NCBI GenBank assembly: GCA_012026885.1
Contig: VEPL01000025.1
Location: forward strand, 606,595-670,594
Direction of reading: 5' to 3'
Length of the DNA stretch: 64,000 nt
Source: Betaproteobacteria bacterium
GTDB taxonomy: Bacteria > Pseudomonadota > Gammaproteobacteria > Burkholderiales > Rhodocyclaceae
A program made the position numbers and the translations under genes. Positions 56,117-64,000 of the stretch are shown here, in pieces. The notes under the pieces were generated by a model. It had not been told where the DNA came from, did not search any database, and saw only the letters and a list, made by a program, of their open reading frames with translations. Position 1 is the stretch's first letter, and the number at the start of each line of letters is the position of its first letter.

Positions 56117-57357
56117 ACGCGCCCGCGACGCGGGCCGGCCGGCGGCACCTTGCCGCCTGGGTGGGCTATGACATGGCCCTGCACGGCTACGCGCTGATGA
56201 TTCCGGCGGTCGGCTTCGCGCTTTACTTCACCTCGTTCGTGGCTGCCGGCGAGGGGCAGGCCAGCGTGTTGTGGTCGATGGCCGTTGCCATTCCACTGGT
56301 TGCCGCGGGGTTGCTGGCGCCGTTGCTCGGGGCGCTGGCCGATGCCCGCGGCCGCCACCGCGCACTGCTCGCCACAGCCACCCTCGCCTGTGCTGCGGCG
56401 ACTGCGGCACTTGCCATTCCGGGGCAGGGTGCGGTGGGGGCGGCGATCGCCACCTTTACGGTTGCCCACCTCGCTTTCCTGCTGGCGGGCGGCTTGTACA
56501 ACGCCTACCTGCCGAAGCTTTCGGAGTCCGGCAACGTCGCAAGGATTTCGGGGCTCGGCTGGGGGTTGAGCTATCTCGGCAGTATTGCCTGCCTGCTGAT
56601 CTGTCTGCCCTTCGTTGCCGGCGGCATTGCGCCCGGCGGCGAAGGGCGCTATGCGCTGGCCTTTGTCGTCACCGCCGCGTTCGTGGCGGCAGTCGGGCTG
56701 CCGGCGGCACTGGCCCTGCCGGCCACGCAGCCGGACGATGCGGGGCAGGGCAATCCCTACCGGCGCATCGCGGACAGCGTGCGCAGCTGGCGCGGCCGGC
56801 CGCAGGTGCCGCGCTTCCTGCTCGGCTATTACCTGATCAACGATGCCGTGGTGACGGTCGTCTATTTCACCGGGATCTTCCTGCGCGACACTTTCGGGCT
56901 CAGCGTGCAGGAGGTGCTCTGGTACTCGCTGGCTTTCCAGCTCGTCGCCATTCCGGCCACGCTCGTCTTCGGCTGGCTTGGCGACCGCTGGGGCCAGCAG
57001 CGCGCGCTGCTGCTCAGCCTTGCCATCTGGGCCATCGTCCTGTTGCTGATGGCGTTCGCCAGCGGGGCATGGGCGCCGCTCGCCATCGTCGGCTGCCTCG
57101 GGCTGGTGCTGGGGTCGACGCAGAGCCTGTGCCGCAGCCTGTTCGTGCGCCTGTTCCCGAGCGACCGCGCCGGCGAATACTTCGGTTTCCACGCGCTGGC
57201 CGGGCGCGCGTCCTCCGCGCTCGGGCCGCTCCTCTTCGGGGTGGTGGCCCTGTTGACTGGCAGCCAGCGGGTGGCGATGGCCTCGCTGGCGCTCTTCCTC
57301 GCCGTCGGTGGCTGGCTGCTGCTGTCGGTCCGCATCGATCGCGCGATGGTGAAATGA
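56113..57357 (+). CDS. MFS transporter, UMF1/Atg22-like
   Basis: 414 residues from a GTG overlapping the lysR stop. About 12 hydrophobic helices, loop motif GALADARGRHR between helices 2 and 3 and GWLGDRWGQQRA in the second half, as in the UMF1 branch (GYDMALHGYALMI start, YLPKLSESGNVARISGLGWGLSYLG). Substrate unknown; efflux or uptake cannot be told apart. Confidence 0.85.
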   Translation: MNAPATRAGRRHLAAWVGYDMALHGYALMIPAVGFALYFTSFVAAGEGQASVLWSMAVAIPLVAAGLLAPLLGALADARGRHRALLATATLACAAATAALAIPGQGAVGAAIATFTVAHLAFLLAGGLYNAYLPKLSESGNVARISGLGWGLSYLGSIACLLICLPFVAGGIAPGGEGRYALAFVVTAAFVAAVGLPAALALPATQPDDAGQGNPYRRIADSVRSWRGRPQVPRFLLGYYLINDAVVTVVYFTGIFLRDTFGLSVQEVLWYSLAFQLVAIPATLVFGWLGDRWGQQRALLLSLAIWAIVLLLMAFASGAWAPLAIVGCLGLVLGSTQSLCRSLFVRLFPSDRAGEYFGFHALAGRASSALGPLLFGVVALLTGSQRVAMASLALFLAVGGWLLLSVRIDRAMVK

Positions 57358-57410
57358 CGCAGCGTATGCGCTCGTGGCGCCCCTCGCGGATCCGCCCGAG
57401 CGTTACCCGC

Positions 57411-57495
57411 CGGCGTTGGTTGCGGTCGACCTGCAAAAAGACGCGATTTTGCTCGACGCCGTGCAGTTCCCCGGCAACGACGGCATCTGCCGCCC
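57411..57495 (+). pseudogene. fragment of a SpoU/TrmH methyltransferase gene
   Basis: The plus frame reads [24 protein letters not shown], matching [23 protein letters not shown] of the intact gene at 46108. Identity is roughly 80 percent over about 80 bases, with many changes at third codon positions. Reading frame is lost right after. Only SPOUT motif 1 survives. It lies between the MFS gene and the restriction-modification gene. Confidence 0.6.
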
Positions 57496-57563
57496 TTGCC
57501 GATCCAGAAGCCTATGTCCGTATCGAACCTTGAACGGTCAATGGCAACTTCAGTAGGGAAGAT

Positions 57564-57587
57564 GGTCCACTGCTATCTAAGTGGGCC
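57564..57587. other. hairpin between the gene fragment and the restriction-modification gene
   Basis: 8-bp stem GGTCCACT / AGTGGGCC (one G-T pair) with an 8-base loop, 13 bases past the minus-strand stop at 57600. No U tract; the region 57496-57599 otherwise holds nothing I recognise. Confidence 0.35.
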
Positions 57588-57599
57588 GTTTCGCCCGTA

Positions 57600-59993
57600 C
57601 TACGCCCGTAAAAATCCCAATTCATATACCTGTGGCCGCAGCTTGCGGGTCAGGGTGTCGTAGGCCTCCCTGAATGGATCGAAGTCCACCATGCTGCCGT
57701 TGTCGCTGGCTTCCAGCGCTTTGCGAATTTGGTACCAGCCGACATCCGGCCGGTTGAGTTTGAATTCGTCGCGTATCTTTTTTTCGAACTGCGTCGCATG
57801 GTATTGCCGCCAGAGCTTGCGGCCTTCGTCGAGTACGGCCTTGGCTTCGGGCGAGAGCTTGAGTTGGGCGATGTGGCTCGACATGAAATCGGACTCGAAA
57901 CGGCCTGCCGCCCCTACTTCTTGTTCCGTATAGGGGATGAAGTGATTCACCAGCGACCACTTTTTGCCGTTCCATTCCAGGCCATCGGCACCGGCGGAGA
58001 GGTTGGAGCCATTGAACAACATCCAGAGCAGACAATCGGACTTGAACGCTTCGGACAATTCCCCCGTGGGCTGGAGAAACTGGTCACGGTCGTTGAGCCA
58101 CGTCGGTTTGACGAGGCGGCGTACTGAGAAAACGATAGCTGCCTTCCACAGATTCTCCCCGGTGACAAAGAAAGCTCCGGCGCTGCCGAACCCTGACGAA
58201 AATAGTGCTGTCAGCGTGCTGGCGTTTTGCAGCATATTGCTATTGACCAACATGCTGCCGATTGCGCCGTCGGCCCATTTGTCTCCGCGCAGATCCTTCG
58301 TTACGGTCGCAGGAGTAATGGCGTTTTTCAGCGGCAGGGCATCCTGATTGTTCGAGCGCGGGCGCACTATCCACTCGTTCAACGGCAACTGGCCTATTTC
58401 GCGGTAGAAAGTTTTCTCGCCCAAAAAATAGCCGTCCTTATCGAGCACCTTGGTAACGATGCGTTCTACAGGCTCTTTTTTTCCGGTATCCCATGCCAGA
58501 AAGCCAATCGGAAAATCGCCCTTGAGGCCGTCGAATGCTTGGCTATGTACGACAAAGCCCCCCAGGTATTTTGCTGTCCATTGTTTGCGAAACTCTGCGA
58601 AGTTCGGTGCGGTGACATATTTCAATGTGCTGAAAAAGGCCGTTGTTGCATTTGGCAATTCGCGCTGGATGCGCACAAGAAATTGCACGAACAATTCGCG
58701 TGCCGCGTAGCCAAGGCCATTCATGTGGGCTGCAATTTTTGTGGCGGCCACATCAGTCTTGTGCTGCCCAACTCCGGAAATCGTATCCGTGCTTCCGGCC
58801 TCGCCATACGGCGGATTCATCAGCACCAGAATCTTCTTCGCGCCCTTCTTGTTCGCCTTGGCGTCGGCAATCGCCTGCCGCAAAGTTTCCGGCATTTTCC
58901 CGGTGAGCGAATAATCGATTTCACCGGCATCGGTCACATCATCATTCAGATAGTCATACTGGAATTTGGTCGCGGCGACGCAAGTATGGCTGGCCCTCAT
59001 CACGTCGATGTCGGCCTTGTCCAGCGTGCTCATGTAAATGTTGCGGTGGTTGCTGTGCTTGACTTCCAGATTGCCGACGCCGCAACACATGTCCCACACG
59101 ATGTAGTTCTGCTGCCAGTTCTTGCCCAGCGTTTGCGCGAGCAGGTCATACGCCTTGTCCACGATGTGCAGCGGCGTGTAATACGCGCCCTTGAAGCTGC
59201 GTTCGTCCAGCGGCAGCAGGCTGTCGCGCCGCTCCAGCAAGTAGGCGCGGTATTCTTCATCAGGCGGGCGATGGTAGATCGCCCAGAAATTTCGATAGCC
59301 CTTGTCGCTGGCAAGTTCGTAGGCCCTGCCGTTCAGCAGGAACAACGGCCTGTCGCCTTCGTGCAGCAGTCGTGCAGGCAGGTTGGCCATTGCCGCCTTG
59401 TTGCCGTCGTGCATGATGTCCGCGAAAAACAGCAGGGCGTAATCCACTTCATCCACGCCTTCGAGTTCTCGTCCCACCATCTCTGCCCATTTGTCGAACA
59501 CCTGCCGCAGGTTGTCGGGCGTGATGGGCGTGCGCACCAGCTTGCCCGCCTTGATGGCGTTTTTGACTGCGGCGATGAATTCCTTTTCGTGGCTTTCCAT
59601 GCGGTAAACCACAAAATGCGTTTCTATGTAGGGCGCGGCTTGCGCGGCCACGACTTTGTCCACGGCGGAGCCGGACTTGGGCCACTTGATGGATTTGTCG
59701 GCCATGATGGGTAGCGCCTTGGCGGTTTCCATGATGGCTGCTTTTTCGCGGTCGATGACGGCAAGGAACGGCGGGACGTGCTCGCCCTTCTTGCGGGCGT
59801 CACGAACGTAAAAGAGAAGCTGGGTGAACATCAGCACCGGCGCCGTAGCAGCTTCTTTGGCCTCAAACCAGATTTCCTCGGTTTGAATGTCGATCAGGCC
59901 CTTGTTGTATTTCTTGAGGCCGAGCGCCTTGATGTAGGCGTCCTTTACATCCTCTTCTGTCCGGACTTTCGACAGGCTGGCAACCAAGCTCAT
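57600..59993 (-). CDS. type IIG-like restriction endonuclease/N6-adenine DNA methyltransferase
   Basis: 797 residues. The N-terminus has a PD-(D/E)xK-like nuclease pattern (Asp35 in GLIDIQTEE, then Glu44 and Lys46 in WFEAKE). Motif X FKGAYYTP at 267-274, SAM motif I DMCCGVGN at 301-308 and catalytic NPPYG at 393-397 form an N6-adenine methylase. The C-terminal third is a likely target-recognition domain. One polypeptide could cut and modify. No separate specificity or helicase gene is adjacent. The 5' half of the gene and its lower GC suggest acquisition. Recognition site unknown. Confidence 0.8.
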   Translation of the reverse strand: MSLVASLSKVRTEEDVKDAYIKALGLKKYNKGLIDIQTEEIWFEAKEAATAPVLMFTQLLFYVRDARKKGEHVPPFLAVIDREKAAIMETAKALPIMADKSIKWPKSGSAVDKVVAAQAAPYIETHFVVYRMESHEKEFIAAVKNAIKAGKLVRTPITPDNLRQVFDKWAEMVGRELEGVDEVDYALLFFADIMHDGNKAAMANLPARLLHEGDRPLFLLNGRAYELASDKGYRNFWAIYHRPPDEEYRAYLLERRDSLLPLDERSFKGAYYTPLHIVDKAYDLLAQTLGKNWQQNYIVWDMCCGVGNLEVKHSNHRNIYMSTLDKADIDVMRASHTCVAATKFQYDYLNDDVTDAGEIDYSLTGKMPETLRQAIADAKANKKGAKKILVLMNPPYGEAGSTDTISGVGQHKTDVAATKIAAHMNGLGYAARELFVQFLVRIQRELPNATTAFFSTLKYVTAPNFAEFRKQWTAKYLGGFVVHSQAFDGLKGDFPIGFLAWDTGKKEPVERIVTKVLDKDGYFLGEKTFYREIGQLPLNEWIVRPRSNNQDALPLKNAITPATVTKDLRGDKWADGAIGSMLVNSNMLQNASTLTALFSSGFGSAGAFFVTGENLWKAAIVFSVRRLVKPTWLNDRDQFLQPTGELSEAFKSDCLLWMLFNGSNLSAGADGLEWNGKKWSLVNHFIPYTEQEVGAAGRFESDFMSSHIAQLKLSPEAKAVLDEGRKLWRQYHATQFEKKIRDEFKLNRPDVGWYQIRKALEASDNGSMVDFDPFREAYDTLTRKLRPQVYELGFLRA

Positions 59994-60014
59994 TCTTCTG
60001 TCGTCCTTGCATCC

Positions 60015-60045
60015 GTTATATGAGGGCTACCAAATTGCAGGTAGC
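60015..60045 (-). promoter_or_regulatory. promoter and inverted repeat before the restriction-modification gene
   Basis: On the minus strand TATAAC (60015-60020) lies about 22 bases before the ATG. Just upstream, GCTACC (60026-60031) and GGTAGC (60040-60045) form a 6-bp inverted repeat spaced by eight bases over the expected -35 zone. A candidate operator for timing of expression; no controller gene is adjacent. Confidence 0.4.
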
Positions 60046-60079
60046 AAAGACACGAATTCGCGTACATCCTGAGCTTTCG

Positions 60080-60901
60080 CTAATCCCGCAGCTTGAGTTC
60101 CTGCAGGATGGTGGTCGCGATTTCCTCGATCGACTTGCTCGACGAGTCGAGCCAGCGGATGCCTTCGCGGCGCATCATCTTTTCCGCTTCGGCGACTTCG
60201 AAGCGGCAGTTGGGCAGCGAGGCGTACTTGCTGCCGGCGCGGCGCTCCTCGCGGATCTGCGCGAGGCGTTCGGGCTGGATGGTCAGGCCGAACAGCTTGG
60301 CGCGGTGTTTTTCGAGGGTTCCCGGCAGTCGACCGCGATCGAAGTCCTCCGGGATGAGCGGGAAATTGGCGGCCTTGAGGCCGAACTGCATGGCCAGGTA
60401 GAGCGAGGTCGGCGTCTTGCCGCAGCGCGACACGGCGACCAGGATCACGTCGGCTTCCTCGAGGTCGCGGTCGGTGATGCCGTCGTCGTGGGCCAGCGTG
60501 TAGTTGATCGACTCGATGCGCTTCTTGTAGTCGGAACTGTTGGCGCCGCCGTGCGAGCGGCCGACGGTGTGGCTGGAGCGCACCCCGAGCTCGGCCTCGA
60601 GCGGGGCGAGGAAGCTCTCGAAATAGGAGAGGCTGAAGGCGTCGGCCTGATGGACGATGTCCGAGAGTTCCGGATTGACCAGCGTCGTGAACACGATGGA
60701 CCGCATGCCATCGGCCTCGCCCTGCGCATTGATGCGGGCGACCGCGTCCTGCGCCTTGTCCACGGTGTCGAGGAAGGGGATGCGGATCTGCTTGAATTCG
60801 ACATCCTCGAACTGGGTCATCAAGCTGTGCCCGAGGGCTTCGGCAGTGAGGCCGGTGCCGTCGGAGACGAAGAAGACGGTGCGTTTGAGCGGAACGGGCA
60901 T
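60080..60901 (-). CDS. ppsR: PEP synthase regulatory protein (bifunctional kinase/pyrophosphorylase, DUF299)
   Basis: 273 residues. [18 protein letters not shown] start, [17 protein letters not shown] nucleotide loop and the [17 protein letters not shown] segment are family hallmarks. Inactivates PEP synthase by ADP-dependent phosphorylation and reverses it with phosphate. Start ATG at 60901, 11 bases past the ppc stop. Pairing with ppc puts two controls of the PEP pool side by side. Confidence 0.96.
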   Translation of the reverse strand: MPVPLKRTVFFVSDGTGLTAEALGHSLMTQFEDVEFKQIRIPFLDTVDKAQDAVARINAQGEADGMRSIVFTTLVNPELSDIVHQADAFSLSYFESFLAPLEAELGVRSSHTVGRSHGGANSSDYKKRIESINYTLAHDDGITDRDLEEADVILVAVSRCGKTPTSLYLAMQFGLKAANFPLIPEDFDRGRLPGTLEKHRAKLFGLTIQPERLAQIREERRAGSKYASLPNCRFEVAEAEKMMRREGIRWLDSSSKSIEEIATTILQELKLRD

Positions 60902-60912
60902 GAGGCGCGATT

Positions 60913-63668
<2,756 letters not shown>

Positions 63669-63669
<1 letters not shown>

Positions 63670-64000
63670 CAGTGCTTCCTGACCAGCAGCACCGAGGCGT
63701 CGGCCATCTTGGCGAGTTGCTCGGCAACCGAACCGAGGATCAGCGTCGCCAGGCCGCGGTGGCCGTGACGCCCAATGACGATCAGGTCGACACCGAGTTC
63801 CTTCGCCTTCTCGGCCAGCGTTTCCGAGACGCGCCGCTGGCGGGCTTCGAGCAGCACGGTCTCGGCGTCGATGCCGGCGGCGCTTTGCAGAGCGTCGTCG
63901 AGCAACTTGCGGCCGGCCTCGGCGATGGCGGCGATGGCGTGGTCGACGTTGAGCGTGGTCGAGAAGGTGCGGCCATGCATGTTGAGCAGGGTTTCGTCGG
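63669..64000 (-). CDS. universal stress protein UspA family (C-terminal part; start beyond window)
   Basis: The visible 110 residues end with [39 protein letters not shown], containing the G-2x-G-9x-G(S/T) ATP loop. The frame stays open to the window edge (DETLLN before an internal Met at 63980), so the N-terminal third lies outside. Coupled to ppc by a TGATG overlap. Stress role by family. Confidence 0.9.

Noticed and set aside
57564-57587. Hairpin as a terminator for the restriction-modification gene
   Set aside because: No U tract on the minus strand; listed only as a hairpin.

Overview
The window is 64 kb of GC-rich bacterial chromosome. Core gene order (hupB-lon-clpX-clpP-tig; smc-zipA-ligA; map-glnD beside rpsB-tsf-pyrH-frr-uppS-cdsA-dxr-rseP-bamA-skp-lpxD-fabZ-lpxA-lpxB-rnhB), a complete dap branch using succinylated intermediates, lipid A and BAM genes, and a multihaem cytochrome point to a Gram-negative betaproteobacterium, most likely Rhodocyclales. 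The order is inferred from gene content and order; no database was searched.

Layout. 1-535: partial lipoyl-like protein, tRNA-Arg, tRNA-Val. 549-6728 (minus): HU, then the proteostasis set lon, clpX, clpP, tig. lon has its own sigma-32-like promoter. 6864-8706: tRNA-His, a dipeptidase, a small lipoprotein. 8714-13977 (minus): dapC-dapD-pilU-dapE-prmB, a lysine/peptidoglycan operon that contains a twitching ATPase gene. 14037-14423: small lipoprotein. 14430-18450: an accessory segment with a guaD-like tail remnant, a REP-type transposase with perfect inverted ends, an AT-rich small membrane ORF, a 5'-truncated type I secretion ABC transporter, and a DUF4143 ATPase. 18455-19347 (minus): queF-guaD. 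19426-28503 (plus): smc-zipA-ligA-galU-methyltransferase-methylthioinosine phosphorylase. 28493-31851 (minus): map-glnD. 32141-46878 (plus): a compact envelope/translation block of 16 genes, most of them overlapping or abutting, preceded by a structured rpsB leader. 46964-52090 (minus): octahaem cytochrome with HEAT/TPR tail, exported HAD hydrolase, exported arylsulfatase. 52370-54918 (minus): a membrane protein and two exported proteins of unknown role. 55136-57357 (plus): LysR regulator and MFS transporter. 57411-59993: fragment of a SpoU methyltransferase gene and an orphan type IIG-like restriction-modification gene. 60080-64000 (minus): universal stress protein (partial), ppc, ppsR.

How it works together. 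Most of the window is housekeeping: protein quality control, diaminopimelate supply, chromosome partition and division, nitrogen signalling (GlnD), ribosome synthesis and recycling, undecaprenyl phosphate, phospholipid and lipid A synthesis, and outer-membrane assembly. PpsR and Ppc share the PEP node. Novelty is concentrated in three places: the 14.4-18.5 kb scar with transposase ends and a broken exporter, the 57.4-60 kb orphan restriction-modification gene beside a gene fragment, and the 47-55 kb exported cluster. No CRISPR array, prophage or complete insertion sequence with a DDE transposase was seen.
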